Counted from the stretch's first letter, positions 11,485 to 20,833 are shown. The stretch: 64,000 nucleotides of DNA from Acinetobacter sp. 10FS3-1 (GCF_013343215.1 NZ_CP039143.1:1-64000); one strand, 5' to 3'. Numbers and translations are program-made. Notes: generated by a model not told the origin, from the letters alone.

Positions 11485-12495
11485 ATGAAAAAAGCAGTTT
11501 TATCATTGGTTGCACTTTCTGCATTTGGTTTTGCGGGTACGGCTGCTGCGGAAAAAGTGGATGTGTGTATCTTTGACTTACTGGGTAAGTCTGGAGAGTC
11601 TTATCAGATGGCACAGGAATGGGCACTGGCTGCAAAAGGCTGGGGCGCTGAGGTGAATCTGATTGCACGTCAGGACGAGGCCGTTGCGGATAATGACTTT
11701 AAGGCAGGAAAGTGTGATGCTGTATTTATGACTGCGATGCGTGCCCGTCAATATAATAAATTTGCTGGCTCCATTGATGCCTTGGGCGGTGCTCCAAGCA
11801 ATACCATTGCCCAGCGTGCCATTACTTTTGCGCTCGACAAACGTAATGCAGCTAAAATGGTCAGTAATCTGGGGGGCAAAAAATATGAAATAGCCGGTAT
11901 CGCCCCACTCGGTTCAGCGTTTATTTTCGTGCGTGATAAAAATATTAATTCGATTGAAAAAGCGGCCGGTAAAAAATTCGCCGTGCTGGGCTATGACGAT
12001 GCCCAGAAAATCATGGTTCAGCGTGTTGGGGCTCAAGCTGTTATTTCAGATGTGTCCAACTTTGTGGCGAAATTCAACAATGGTCAGGTCGACATGGTCG
12101 GTGCGCCGGCTTATGCCTATAAGCCGCTGGAGATTTATAAGGGCCTGGGCAGTAATGGTGCTATGTTTAACTTCCCGGTCTTGCAGGTAAGTGCAGATTT
12201 AGTGATTCGTCCAGATAAATTCCCGGCCGGCTTTGGCCAGAAATCCCGTGACTGGTTTGTGAAAAATCTGCCAAAAAGTATTGCAATGATTAACCGTCTG
12301 GAAGCGGGTATTCCGGCAAAATACAAAATGAACCTCAGCGCAGAAGACAAAACCAAGTATCAAAGACTGTTACGCGATGGACGTATGGATATGACCAAGC
12401 GGGGTATTTATGATGCTGGCATGATGTCTGTTCTGAAACGTGCACGCTGCTCTATAGATAAGGCCAACTTTGAATGTTCATTATCGGGTGAATAA
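11485..12495 (+). CDS. AdeT1/2-family putative solute-binding protein, paralogue 2
   Basis: A 336-aa exported protein. The start at 11485 gives a classic signal peptide (MKKAVLSLVALSAFGFAGTAAA, cleavage before EKV, shown here only for its n-, h- and c-regions), with AAGGA 8 nt upstream; an ATG at 11476 overlaps that ribosome site. Domain layout is that of a periplasmic binding protein, with VDVCIFDLLGKSGESY, GKCDAVFMTAMRAR, VDMVGAPAYAYKPLEIYKG and the cysteine-bearing C-terminus. Related proteins were named AdeT and reported in connection with aminoglycoside resistance, but nothing in the sequence resembles an RND pump. The ligand is unknown. A strong terminator follows, so it is probably its own unit. 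Confidence 0.85.
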   Translation: MKKAVLSLVALSAFGFAGTAAAEKVDVCIFDLLGKSGESYQMAQEWALAAKGWGAEVNLIARQDEAVADNDFKAGKCDAVFMTAMRARQYNKFAGSIDALGGAPSNTIAQRAITFALDKRNAAKMVSNLGGKKYEIAGIAPLGSAFIFVRDKNINSIEKAAGKKFAVLGYDDAQKIMVQRVGAQAVISDVSNFVAKFNNGQVDMVGAPAYAYKPLEIYKGLGSNGAMFNFPVLQVSADLVIRPDKFPAGFGQKSRDWFVKNLPKSIAMINRLEAGIPAKYKMNLSAEDKTKYQRLLRDGRMDMTKRGIYDAGMMSVLKRARCSIDKANFECSLSGE

Positions 12496-12510
12496 TCTGC
12501 TTCTGGAAGA

Positions 12511-12541
12511 AAAAAAGCTTAGATTCGTCTAGGCTTTTTTT
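12511..12541 (+). terminator. terminator after AdeT-like gene 2
   Basis: AAAAAAGCTTAGA and TCTAGGCTTTTTT pair around a TTCG tetraloop and end in a T-run, 15 bp after the stop codon. Confidence 0.9.
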
Positions 12542-12679
12542 GTAGCATCGCCGTCAGTTATACGATTGCAGATTATTAGAAAATCGTTAGACTGAAGAGG
12601 AGACACCCCACATGTTCCTCTAAAAACAAGAACATGCAATATGAAAAAATAAAAACAATCTGATAAGGAAAACAGCAGA

Positions 12680-13687
12680 ATGAAAAAAGGATGGAAGGCG
12701 CTCATGCTGGGTATGGCCCTGCTCGGGATTTCGGGACTGACGCAGGCCAAACAGGTAGTATGTGTATTTGACCTGGTCGGTAAAAATGGCGATGTATATA
12801 GCCTGATGAAAGACTATCAGCTGGCTGCTAAAAACTGGGGAGGCGATATTGAGCTGCGCGTGAATACCAATGAGGCCGTGGTGGCCGAAGACTTTAAAGC
12901 GGGTAAATGTGACGCAATCAGTGTTACCGGAATGCGTGGCCGCCAGTTTAATAATTTCACTGGTTCTCTGGATGCAATTGGTGCCATCACTGACCTGAAG
13001 CTGGCCGTTAAAGTCATGCAGGGGCTGGCCAGTCCGACCTTTGCCAAGCATATGCTACAGGGGAAATATGAAATTGCCGGGGTGATTCCGGTCGGGGACG
13101 CTTATCTGCTGGTCAATGATCGCAGTATCAATACCGTGGCCAAAGCAGCAGGTAAAAAAATTGCGGTACTGAGCTATGATGAAGCACAGAAAATTATGGT
13201 ACAGCAGGTCGGTGCGCAAGCCGTAAGTGCTGAAATCAGCAACTTTGCCAGCATGTTTAATAATGGTCAAGTCGATATTATTGGAGCACCAGCTGCTGCT
13301 TTTAAGCCACTTGAGCTGCATAAAGGCCTAGGAAATAAAGGTGCAATCGTCAATTACCCAATTTTGCAGGTGACTGGCAATATTATTATTCGCCCGGACA
13401 AATTTCCGGCAGGGTATGGACAAAAATCACGTGAATGGGTCAAGGGCCAGTTGCCGCGTGCTTTTGGTATTTTAGGTAAAATGAAGGCGGATATTCCGCA
13501 AAAATACTGGATGGATATTCCTGCTGCTGACAAGCCGGGCTATCAGAAAATGATGCGTGATGCCCGAATTGACCTGACCAAGCGCGGGATTTATGACAAA
13601 CGCATGATGAAATTGCTCTGGCAGTTCCGCTGTAAGCAGAACCCAAAAAATTTCGAATGTGCCTTACAGGATGAGAACTATAAATAA
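12680..13687 (+). CDS. AdeT1/2-family putative solute-binding protein, paralogue 3
   Basis: A 335-aa exported protein with a clear signal peptide (MKKGWKALMLG... ending near LTQA, then KQVVCVFDLVG). AAGGA lies about 10 nt before the ATG. It keeps the family landmarks GKCDAISVTGMRGR, VDIIGAPAAAFKPLE and the C-terminal cysteines (FRCKQNPKNFECA), but is the most divergent of the three; the DALGG block of the others is changed to DAIGA. Ligand unknown. It lies after a terminator and a 139-bp gap, with a 7-bp inverted repeat CATGTTC/GAACATG at 12611-12636 in its leader. Confidence 0.83.
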   Translation: MKKGWKALMLGMALLGISGLTQAKQVVCVFDLVGKNGDVYSLMKDYQLAAKNWGGDIELRVNTNEAVVAEDFKAGKCDAISVTGMRGRQFNNFTGSLDAIGAITDLKLAVKVMQGLASPTFAKHMLQGKYEIAGVIPVGDAYLLVNDRSINTVAKAAGKKIAVLSYDEAQKIMVQQVGAQAVSAEISNFASMFNNGQVDIIGAPAAAFKPLELHKGLGNKGAIVNYPILQVTGNIIIRPDKFPAGYGQKSREWVKGQLPRAFGILGKMKADIPQKYWMDIPAADKPGYQKMMRDARIDLTKRGIYDKRMMKLLWQFRCKQNPKNFECALQDENYK

Positions 13688-13731
13688 TCCTGATAAAATA
13701 AGTCAGATTTGACTTTTAATCTCAAGAGACT

Positions 13732-13766
13732 GACCATATATTGAGTGTTATACTTGAAATATGGTC
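13732..13766 (+). promoter_or_regulatory. inverted repeat upstream of erpA
   Basis: GACCATAT (13732-13739) and ATATGGTC (13759-13766) form an 8-bp dyad with a 19-nt spacer, 40 bp before the erpA start. It overlaps the likely promoter zone. It could be an operator or an RNA hairpin; I cannot match it with confidence to a known IscR or Fur site. Confidence 0.35.
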
Positions 13767-13806
13767 TTTTCTTTTTAAAGACATACTATTCAATAGAGGA
13801 TCTGCC

Positions 13807-14142
13807 ATGAATGCTCAAGCGCTTGTGCTCACCGACAATGCCGCAAATAAAGTACGCCAGTTGCGTGACAGTGAAGGTAACCAAGACTTAATGCTCCGTG
13901 TTTATGTCACTGGTGGCGGCTGTTCAGGCTTTTCTTATGGCTTTAACTTTGCAGATAGCCAGAATGAAGATGATGCAGAATTTGTAAATGGCGATGTAAA
14001 AGTTCTGGTGGATGCACTCAGCTATCAGTATCTGGTAGGTTCGGTCGTGGATTATATCGAAGGTCTGGAAGGATCACGCTTTGTGGTACAAAACCCGAAT
14101 GCAACCACGACCTGTGGCTGTGGTTCTTCATTCTCGATCTAA
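13807..14142 (+). CDS. erpA: iron-sulfur cluster insertion protein ErpA
   Basis: A-type carrier (111 aa) that passes Fe-S clusters to apo-enzymes such as those of isoprenoid synthesis. The three conserved cysteines are present: one in [13 protein letters not shown] and two in the C-terminal CGCGSSFSI. The start at 13807 ([16 protein letters not shown]) has AGAGGA 7 nt upstream and matches family length; the longer frame from 13741 runs through the promoter region. Followed by a bidirectional terminator. Confidence 0.94.
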   Translation: MNAQALVLTDNAANKVRQLRDSEGNQDLMLRVYVTGGGCSGFSYGFNFADSQNEDDAEFVNGDVKVLVDALSYQYLVGSVVDYIEGLEGSRFVVQNPNATTTCGCGSSFSI

Positions 14143-14155
14143 GTTTCGTAATGAC

Positions 14156-14186
14156 AAAAAAAGTCCTCATCAAGAGGACTTTTTTT
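14156..14186. terminator. bidirectional terminator erpA / 14201 gene
   Basis: AAAAAAAGTCCTC and GAGGACTTTTTTT pair around a 5-nt loop, with T-runs in both directions between convergent genes. Confidence 0.92.
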
Positions 14187-14200
14187 ATATCCGCTTAAAC

Positions 14201-14566
14201 CTAGTTTTCTAGTTTGACCGCTTCCAGCAGATCGAAAATAACCGAAGTGACATCCTGGCTGAGGTCACGGTTATTAAAAATTTCATAAGCACTGATGGTA
14301 ATATCAGTATCGCTAGGTAATAGTCGCTGTTCTTCTTCAATGAGATCATTGATCGGTAAAATGGTCTGTTTGATTTCCAGATGCAGAATATCTTTGTATT
14401 CCAGATTCTCATCATCCAGTTCAATTAACTGTTCATTAAAATAAGGTAATAAAATCGAATGGAGATAAGGTTGAAGTTCCTTGATATCGAAGATTTCAAC
14501 ATCACGGGTTTCATCAATCGTACTAATGTGATCCTTTACTTCAATTAAAATATGGTAGTAACTCAC
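14201..14566 (-). CDS. conserved hypothetical protein, 121 aa
   Basis: I do not recognise the family. The product is a small acidic protein (many Asp and Glu, few Lys and Arg) starting MSYYHILIEVKD, with no signal peptide or membrane segment and predicted mixed alpha/beta content. It has its own terminator, shared with erpA, and faces away from the decayed gene at 14638. Codon use is like its neighbours, so I take it as a real core gene rather than a spurious frame. Confidence 0.7.
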   Translation of the reverse strand: MSYYHILIEVKDHISTIDETRDVEIFDIKELQPYLHSILLPYFNEQLIELDDENLEYKDILHLEIKQTILPINDLIEEEQRLLPSDTDITISAYEIFNNRDLSQDVTSVIFDLLEAVKLEN

Positions 14567-14637
14567 ACGAATCTCCAGAGATGGCTTAAAACACTATACT
14601 ACCCTTCACCATAGCATGAAATGCCTTTATCTGCTGC

Positions 14638-15402
14638 TTAATTGTCCATCTGCCGATAAATATATCCTCTGGCTCAGCCAGATTAACGGCGATAGAGTAG
14701 GGTTTTATCGGCAGGTCGCAGTCGAAAATCCTACCGTGTTTGCTAACCCAAAACCGGATACCTCAGGGCTTTCAGACCATGAGGAGGCAGAAGTCCCAAA
14801 GCATGGCCCAGTCCATGTGCCAGGGTCAGCCGTCCAACATCTTGTGCTTCCAACTGATAAATCTGCATCTGGCTGGCCGTACATACGCCTTTATCAAATT
14901 CGCGTGGAGGAGAACGCTGCTGGGCGTGCAGAATATTTTGCTGTAAGCCATTTTGATGGGCAGGCAGTTGCAGATTAAAGTCAGTCTGCTGTTGCTGCTG
15001 CAAAGACTGGTATTCTTACTGAAAACGGGCTGTCTGTGCTTCTAGATCTTGAAACTCTGTCGCAATTCTTTCACGTTCATATTCAGATAAATCAGGCTGA
15101 TTTTTGCGTTATGAAAATGCCGGAAATTCCGTTTCAATCTGGCTTTTCTGACTAATCAGATGGCGTTGCTGATCTGCAAGATAGCCTTGTGAGGCGGTCA
15201 AACTGTTCTATTGATGCAGATAGCTGGCTTCATCTGCCAGAACCTGCTGTTCTGCTTGCTTGAAAGCATCCTGCTCTGGTGAGCAATGATTAGCGATCAG
15301 CTGGATGCAATGTAAACGGGTATCCAGGAAGTGAGTCAGCCGCTCACTAAGCGAATTATAGGGTAATGGTGGATGTATTGGCGCGGTGTACATAGCCTGC
15401 AA
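14638..15402 (-). pseudogene. decayed matrixin-type zinc metalloprotease
   Basis: One continuous reading frame of 255 codons runs from a TTG (15402, with TAGGAGA 7 nt upstream) to TAA at 14638, broken by seven stops: TAG 15208, TAA 15109, TAA 15016, TAG 14743, TAG 14731, TAA 14683 and TGA 14674. No frameshift is needed. The frame gives a Gln-rich coiled middle (for example ERYESDL-like text) and then LAHGLGHALGLLPPH followed by ALRYPVLG, which resembles a matrixin HExxHxxGxxH plus Met-turn with the catalytic Glu changed to Gly (GAA to GGA). Several stops fit C-to-T changes at Gln codons. Family assignment is inference from the motif. Confidence 0.65.
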
Positions 15403-15640
15403 TACTGAGTCTCCTACCTAAAATACTTAGAAAATCAGAATAGGTCTTTGATTTTAAAACTATTGTTTATACATAATCTAGCTGACTATTTTAATTTTTC
15501 CAAAAGAACTGCAATTTGAAAGGAATAGCAGCCACAAGTCTGGTTTTACCTATCTGCCTTTAAGTCTTCGCAGAAACTCAACGGACGAGCTAAGAAATAT
15601 GATCAATATGGACATTTTCTTTTTATAAAATGCAGGGAAT

Positions 15641-15669
15641 AAAAAACCGCGCTTGCGCGCGGTTTTTTT
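15641..15669 (-). terminator. dnaK terminator
   Basis: AAAAAACCGCGC and GCGCGGTTTTTT pair around TTGC, 18 bp beyond the dnaK stop, with a T-run on the minus strand. Confidence 0.92.
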
Positions 15670-15686
15670 AGGTATCAGCTGACAAA

Positions 15687-17630
15687 TTATTTTTTGTCAT
15701 CTTTTACTTCAGTGAACTCAGCATCTACAACGCCATCGTCCGCTTTTTGTGATTGACCAGCCTCACCACCTTGGAATGCATTCGGGTCGAAACCTTGTGC
15801 ACCACCTTGGCCTTGAGCTGCTTCATAAGCACGTTGCGTGATCGGCATGATGATGTTTTGCAGCGCTTCAGTTTTCGCCTTGATCTCTTCTACATCATTT
15901 TCACGTGTAGCCGTTTCAAGCTCTGAAACCGCTGTTTCTACCGCAGTTTTCTCATCCGCAGTCACTTGTTCGCCCAGATCTTTCACTGCTTTTTGAGCAG
16001 AAGAAACCAGTGCGTCTGCTTCGTTACGTGCTTTGGCAAGCTCTTCAAACTTACGGTCTTCTTCCGCATTCGCTTCCGCATCCTTGATCATCGCTTCAAT
16101 TTCAGCATCACTCAAACCTGAGTTTGCTTTAATTTGAATTGATTGCTCTTTACCTGTGCTCTTGTCTTTTGCAGATACTTTCAAGATACCGTCAGCGTTA
16201 ATGTCAAACGATACTTCAATTTGCGGCACACCACGTGGCGCTGGTGGAATGTCGCCTAACTGGAAGTTACCCAACAATTTGTTTTGTTGAGCCATTTTAC
16301 GTTCACCTTGGTAAACCGAAATGTCTACAGCAGGCTGGTTATCCGCAGCAGTAGAGAATACTTGAGATTTTTTCGCCGGAATGGTGGTGTTTTTCTCGAT
16401 GATTGGAGTTAACACACCGCCCATGGTCTCAATACCCAGTGTCAACGGAGTGACGTCAAGCAGCAGAACGTCAGTCTTGTCACCTGAAAGCACGGCACCT
16501 TGAATCGCTGCACCCATTGCAACTGCTTCATCCGGGTTCACGTCTTTACGTGGTTCACGGCCAAAGAATTCCTGTACTTTTTGTTGTACAAGTGGCATAC
16601 GCGACTGACCACCTACCAAAATCACATCAGAAATATCAGAAGCTGACAGACCGGCATCTTTCAGGGCGATACGGCAAGGCTCAATCGTACGATCAACCAG
16701 ATCAGCTACCAGACCTTCCAGTTTTGCACGGGTAATATTGATGACCAAGTGCTTAGGGCCAGTCGCGTCAGCCGTGATGTATGGCAGGTTGATCTCAGTT
16801 GCGTTAGAAGAAGAAAGCTCGATTTTAGCTTTTTCTGCTGCTTCTTTCAGACGTTGTAATGCCAGTGGATCATTTTTCAGATTCACATTTTGTTCTTTCT
16901 TGAACTCTTCAACCAGATAGTCGATCAGGGTATTATCGAAGTCTTCACCACCCAGGAATGTATCACCATTGGTCGACAATACTTCGATTTGCTGGTCACC
17001 ATCCAGGTCGGCAATTTCAATAATTGAAACGTCGAAAGTACCACCACCCAAGTCATAGACAGCCACTTTACGGTCGCCTTCTTTCTTGTCCATACCGAAT
17101 GCCAGGGCAGCTGCCGTTGGTTCGTTGATGATACGCTTCACATCTAAACCAGCAATTTTACCTGCATCTTTCGTTGCTTGACGTTGTGCATCGTTAAAAT
17201 AGGCAGGCACGGTTACCACAGCTTCAGTCACTGTTTCACCTAAATAATCTTCCGCAGTTTTCTTCATTTTTTTCAGAACTTCTGCAGAGATTTGCTGTGG
17301 AGCAAGTTTCTTATCGTTTACTTCAACCCAAGCATCGCCATTGTCTGCTTTAATGATTTTATAAGGTACAAGACCGATATCTTTTTGTACGGCCTGATCT
17401 TCATAACGACGACCAATCAGACGCTTGATTGCGAACAGGGTATTTTTCGGGTTAGTTACCGCCTGACGTTTTGCAGACTGACCTACCAGAATTTCACCAT
17501 CTTTATACGCAATAATAGATGGAGTGGTACGCGCACCTTCCGCGTTTTCAATTACTTTAACTTTGTCGCCTTCAAGTACAGCTACGCAAGAGTTAGTTGT
17601 ACCTAAGTCAATACCAATGATTTTAGCCAT
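15687..17630 (-). CDS. dnaK: molecular chaperone DnaK (Hsp70)
   Basis: DnaK (647 aa) binds exposed hydrophobic stretches of client proteins in an ATP cycle driven by DnaJ and GrpE. The nucleotide-binding domain starts [14 protein letters not shown] and includes the phosphate loop [13 protein letters not shown]. The substrate domain follows the conserved [14 protein letters not shown] linker region, and the C-terminus has the disordered lid tail ending in [17 protein letters not shown] lies before the ATG. It lies 119 bp downstream of grpE with its own heat-shock-type promoter; dnaJ is not adjacent but 44 kb away. Confidence 0.98.
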   Translation of the reverse strand: MAKIIGIDLGTTNSCVAVLEGDKVKVIENAEGARTTPSIIAYKDGEILVGQSAKRQAVTNPKNTLFAIKRLIGRRYEDQAVQKDIGLVPYKIIKADNGDAWVEVNDKKLAPQQISAEVLKKMKKTAEDYLGETVTEAVVTVPAYFNDAQRQATKDAGKIAGLDVKRIINEPTAAALAFGMDKKEGDRKVAVYDLGGGTFDVSIIEIADLDGDQQIEVLSTNGDTFLGGEDFDNTLIDYLVEEFKKEQNVNLKNDPLALQRLKEAAEKAKIELSSSNATEINLPYITADATGPKHLVINITRAKLEGLVADLVDRTIEPCRIALKDAGLSASDISDVILVGGQSRMPLVQQKVQEFFGREPRKDVNPDEAVAMGAAIQGAVLSGDKTDVLLLDVTPLTLGIETMGGVLTPIIEKNTTIPAKKSQVFSTAADNQPAVDISVYQGERKMAQQNKLLGNFQLGDIPPAPRGVPQIEVSFDINADGILKVSAKDKSTGKEQSIQIKANSGLSDAEIEAMIKDAEANAEEDRKFEELAKARNEADALVSSAQKAVKDLGEQVTADEKTAVETAVSELETATRENDVEEIKAKTEALQNIIMPITQRAYEAAQGQGGAQGFDPNAFQGGEAGQSQKADDGVVDAEFTEVKDDKK

Positions 17631-17677
17631 TTGGAGGTTTCCTCAATAATTTTTTTGTGATTTACACTTGTTATCCG

Positions 17678-17705
17678 ATATGAGAGCCATTCAAATTTTT
17701 TCAAG
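17678..17705 (-). promoter_or_regulatory. RpoH-type promoter of dnaK
   Basis: On the minus strand CTTGAA (17705-17700), a 13-nt spacer, then CTCTCATAT (17686-17678) resembles the heat-shock sigma factor consensus (CTTGAA, 13-15 nt, CCCCATnT). The -10 half is weaker than before grpE and dnaJ, but position and spacing agree with both. Confidence 0.65.
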
Positions 17706-17749
17706 TTAATTTTTAGAAAAAATTTCACAAACTCCCGAAATACTTAGCT

Positions 17750-18298
17750 TTAGGCGCCAACCATGACCATTGCTGGACGTAATAAACGACTATTCAGCGT
17801 ATAGCCTTTTTGCAGCACATTGCCAATTTCATTGGTTTTGGCATTTGGATCGATACCCACTGCCTGATGCAGGTCTGCATTAAAGCCATTAGCGGTATCC
17901 ACCACCACCACACCAAATTTTTCCAAAGTTGTCAGTAATGATTTTAGGGTAAGCTCAACTCCTTCAGAAAAAGCAGTCTTTTCCTCGCCCACTGCGGCAA
18001 TTGCGCGTTCAAGGTTATCAACGGTTTCCAGTAGCTCTTTGGCAAATTTTTCCAGCACCGTATCTTTATGCTTTTCAGATTCGCGTTGAATCCGTTCCAC
18101 ACTTTTTTGTGCTTCATAGACTGCATTGGCCGTACGGGCTTTTTCTAGTTTCAGATCGCCTTCAAGCTGGGCAATTTTCTCTTCTAAAGCTTCAACGGAA
18201 ACCTCCGCCTGCTCAGTATCTGCTTGAGTTTGTGCTGTGTCTTGTTCCACTTGCTCTTGCTCAAGTTCTTGAGCCTGCTGGTTTTGCTCAGTTGCCAT
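17750..18298 (-). CDS. grpE: nucleotide exchange factor GrpE
   Basis: GrpE (182 aa) releases ADP from DnaK. The first 50 residues are Gln/Glu-rich and probably disordered. A long helix follows ([20 protein letters not shown]), then the C-terminal beta domain with [20 protein letters not shown] and [18 protein letters not shown] start at 18298 ([10 protein letters not shown]), with GGAG 7 nt upstream; the longer frame from 18349 lacks a ribosome site and is not typical of the family. Upstream is a very good heat-shock promoter. Read-through into dnaK is likely. Confidence 0.94.
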   Translation of the reverse strand: MATEQNQQAQELEQEQVEQDTAQTQADTEQAEVSVEALEEKIAQLEGDLKLEKARTANAVYEAQKSVERIQRESEKHKDTVLEKFAKELLETVDNLERAIAAVGEEKTAFSEGVELTLKSLLTTLEKFGVVVVDTANGFNADLHQAVGIDPNAKTNEIGNVLQKGYTLNSRLLRPAMVMVGA

Positions 18299-18404
18299 TG
18301 ATTTACTCCGTTTAAATGGGTTTTTAAACATGTACAGTCCTTTGGGCATCAGTGTTAACCAAGTTAATGCTGAACTGCCATGATTGAAATACTGAATTAC
18401 TTTA

Positions 18405-18433
18405 GAAATAGGGGCAGGCCCAAAAAATTCAAG
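18405..18433 (-). promoter_or_regulatory. RpoH-type promoter of grpE
   Basis: Minus strand: CTTGAA (18433-18428), exactly 13 nt, then CCCCTATTT (18414-18406 region). This is close to the sigma-32 consensus and lies about 110 bp before the grpE start codon. Best of the three heat-shock sites in the window. Confidence 0.8.
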
Positions 18434-18741
18434 CGCAAGTACGGATTAATTTTAGGATTTATAGCAAAGTCTGAAAAATTCATAAAAGTCGTACAGCTTT
18501 TATCGTCTATTGGCTCTTGAGTACCGCTCAGCGCCAAGAATAAAAACACCGTAGTTCATCCTTAAGTTTAAGTTATTTTTAACAAACCCGAGGTTTTTTT
18601 TAAACAGTTATAGACTTTAGTCGAATGGTGTGGGCTTAAATCCGGATTTTCTATGCATTGCCTCATTACAAATTCTATTGCTCAATCGCAATTTTAGATG
18701 GGGAGGATAAATTTTATCTGTTTCCAATAGGCTGAAGGAAA

Positions 18742-18831
18742 ATGTATGATTGCCTTGTAAATAGTGACTTTGCTCCGAAGAGAGAGCCGAATAAAGTCAC
18801 TTTTAGCTTAGATTATAGCTGGCTGTTTTAA
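18742..18831 (+). CDS. possible 29-residue small protein
   Basis: ATG at 18742, preceded by AAGGA 3-4 nt away, opens a 29-codon frame (begins MYDCLVNSDFAPKREP, ends in SWLF). It lies in the 760-bp gene-free stretch between grpE and the lipoprotein gene, upstream of two plus-strand terminators. There is no homology evidence. The hairpin at 18763-18801 lies inside it, which argues for an RNA-level role instead. Speculative. Confidence 0.15.
   Translation: MYDCLVNSDFAPKREPNKVTFSLDYSWLF
18763..18804 (+). terminator. orphan plus-strand hairpin with T tail
   Basis: AGTGACTTT (18763-18771) pairs with AAAGTCACT (18793-18801), with an inner GCTC/GAGC pair, followed by TTTT. It is oriented to end plus-strand transcripts, yet no annotated plus-strand gene lies upstream. 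It may end a small RNA divergent from grpE. Confidence 0.5.
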
Positions 18832-18977
18832 TTGAAAAATTATTCAAGCTTGGTTTTGGGTTGCTGGTTTTTTATACTTAAAAACGATTAATAACCAATC
18901 AATAAAGTATTTCACAATTCAGCCTTAAATGAATAGGATCTAACTCAGATTTTACCGCTGTAGTTTCTTGTTTTTCT

Positions 18978-19008
18978 GGCTTATCTATCTCTGGATAAGC
19001 CTTTTTTT
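18978..19008 (+). terminator. orphan plus-strand terminator
   Basis: GGCTTATC and GATAAGCC pair around an 8-nt loop and are followed by seven T. On the minus strand no T-run follows, so it does not serve the lipoprotein gene ending at 19058. It implies a plus-strand transcript coming from the grpE upstream region. Confidence 0.8.
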
Positions 19009-19057
19009 CGTCTGTTTTAAATTGCATAGCTGATATTGAGCTTTTTGGCTTGAATCT

Positions 19058-19480
19058 TCAATCGCGGCGATGCCCGCGGTGAGACTGCTGTTGCGGGCGA
19101 TGGCGATCATTCCAGCTTCGATGCCCAGAATGGTTCTGCTGGGCTTTTTTACGTTGCTGCTCAGCTGCCTGGCGACGTTTGCGTTGCGCTTCAGTCTGTT
19201 TCTGACGTTGTGCTGATATACTTTTGCGCTGCTGTTTCAGATCCTGTTGCTGTTCCCAATGACGGTGTCGAACCTCTTGTCTGCGCCGCTCCATTTCCAG
19301 ACGCTTGCGTTGCTGTTCATATTGCCAACGCTGCCGGTTATAACGATGATCCTGATCATAGTGATAGTCATAGCCACGCCCATCATAACGGCCGTCATAA
19401 TAGTCATTTTCCGGAAATGCCACACAACCTGCAGCTAAAAATGCAGTTGCAAGAGCTAGCGTGATTACTTTAGTGGCCAT
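19058..19480 (-). CDS. small basic, Gln/Arg-rich lipoprotein, function unknown
   Basis: 140 aa with a lipoprotein signal peptide: MATKVITLALATAFLAAGC, lipobox LAAGC with acylated Cys near residue 19. The mature part begins with a Tyr/Asp-rich stretch (NDYYDGRYDGRGYDYHYDQD) and is otherwise a long, highly charged helix-prone region rich in Gln, Arg, Lys and His, likely coiled coil. No enzymatic motif. The composition suggests binding to nucleic acid, LPS or cell wall, but that is only a guess. It stands alone in its operon. Confidence 0.75.
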   Translation of the reverse strand: MATKVITLALATAFLAAGCVAFPENDYYDGRYDGRGYDYHYDQDHRYNRQRWQYEQQRKRLEMERRRQEVRHRHWEQQQDLKQQRKSISAQRQKQTEAQRKRRQAAEQQRKKAQQNHSGHRSWNDRHRPQQQSHRGHRRD

Positions 19481-19686
19481 AGGCTTCCTTCTTTAAAATA
19501 CAATTAAGCTCGCAAAAAACATCAAAAATCTTAAGAAAATTGTCAATGACATCTTTTATAAAGCAGGTTAGCGTATTGCATAGAACCTCTGTGTACCTAG
19601 ATATTAAGGTTTCTATAACAGAATGGTCACTAAACTTCTGATCATGTAGAAAATATGAAGAATTAAGAGAAAAGGGGCAGAAAAGC

Positions 19687-20757
19687 ATGAGTCAAACTCA
19701 CCCGGTAATGAAATATGTACAAGAAAAGGGACAAGGATTCGGCGCACGGATGCTGAACCATATGCCTGGTATGGCACAGGAGGCTCTAGCCAAGGCATTG
19801 GACTATCCTTATATCTATCCGGATCTGGACCCATTTGTTAAATGTTTAATGGCTATTCAGCTCAAGCAGGGAAAGTCCAGTTTTATTCATGAGGATGTAG
19901 CCAAGGCACGAGTCGATTTTATTCAGCAGATGAAAGCGATTCAGGGCAAGCCGACTCCACTGAAAATGGTTGAAGATATCCGTCTGCCCTTACATAGCGG
20001 AACCATTATGGCTCGGCACTATCATCCTGCGCCGCAGAAAAAGCTGCCTATGATCATGTTTTATCATGGTGGCGCCTTTATGGTCGGCAGTCTGGATACC
20101 CATGACGAGTTCTGCCGTTTACTGGCTGTGCATGCCAAAGTACAGGTACTCAGTGTGGCCTATCCTTTAACTCCGGAATATAGCCCGCTACAAATCGTGC
20201 AGGTCTGTGAGGATGCACTGGCCTGGGCACATCAGAACAGTAAAACTCTCAAAATCTATAAAAACCGGATCGCGGTTGCGGGGGATAGTGCCGGCGGTAA
20301 TCTGGCAACTGTTGTAGCACAGCACAGTGTTGGCAAGAGCTATGCAGCACGGGCGCAATTACTATTATATCCCGTGCTCGATTTCAAGAGCCGTCATCCT
20401 TCTTTTTATGCCTATAAAGAGGGGCTGGTCTTGTCTGAAGAGGATGTTAATCTGGTTAGCCGACTATATGTGGAAAACCACCAGATGGCGCTTGATGATC
20501 CACTGGTCTCACCGACTTATGGTAATTTAAAACAGCTGCCGCCGACTTATGTTATTACCGCACAGCATGATCTATTACATGATGAAGTCTCTATTTATGC
20601 TCATAAACTGCGCCAGCATGGTGTGCGGGTCTATCATAAAAACTATGTCGATCAGACGCATGGGTTTATTAATTTAAGCCCGATTTCTAAACGGGCCAAA
20701 AAATACGTGATCGAGATCGCTCGGGATTTTCGAAAATTTTGGGATAAACGCAATTAG
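19687..20757 (+). CDS. alpha/beta hydrolase of the hormone-sensitive-lipase type
   Basis: 356 aa. The oxyanion motif HGGAF is at 127-131, the nucleophile elbow GDSAGG at 199-204 (Ser201), and the likely acid and base are Asp295 (QHDLLHDE) and His325 (DQTHGF). This is the layout of family IV bacterial esterases/lipases acting on short- to medium-chain esters. No signal peptide is seen, so it is cytoplasmic. It has its own terminator shared with the convergent neighbour. Substrate unknown. Confidence 0.88.
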   Translation: MSQTHPVMKYVQEKGQGFGARMLNHMPGMAQEALAKALDYPYIYPDLDPFVKCLMAIQLKQGKSSFIHEDVAKARVDFIQQMKAIQGKPTPLKMVEDIRLPLHSGTIMARHYHPAPQKKLPMIMFYHGGAFMVGSLDTHDEFCRLLAVHAKVQVLSVAYPLTPEYSPLQIVQVCEDALAWAHQNSKTLKIYKNRIAVAGDSAGGNLATVVAQHSVGKSYAARAQLLLYPVLDFKSRHPSFYAYKEGLVLSEEDVNLVSRLYVENHQMALDDPLVSPTYGNLKQLPPTYVITAQHDLLHDEVSIYAHKLRQHGVRVYHKNYVDQTHGFINLSPISKRAKKYVIEIARDFRKFWDKRN

Positions 20758-20771
20758 GCTAGGCCAATTTT

Positions 20772-20798
20772 AAAAGGTGTTTGCTAAAACACCTTTTA
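20772..20798. terminator. bidirectional terminator after hydrolase
   Basis: AAAAGGTGTTT and AAACACCTTTT pair around GCTA between convergent genes ending at 20757 and 20834. Confidence 0.85.
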
Positions 20799-20833
20799 TA
20801 TTTTGAGATTATTATTCTGCTTATGAATACTGT

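Noticed and set aside
10261..13687. RND efflux pump genes (AdeT name)
   Set aside because: Products are about 330-residue exported soluble proteins with no pump-like membrane domain; only the family name suggests efflux.
13732..13766. IscR site before erpA
   Set aside because: The dyad does not match the IscR type 1 or 2 patterns well enough.
14616..14978. Open frame on the plus strand, 120 codons
   Set aside because: Antisense to the decayed matrixin gene, no ribosome site, and the minus strand carries the recognisable protease motif.
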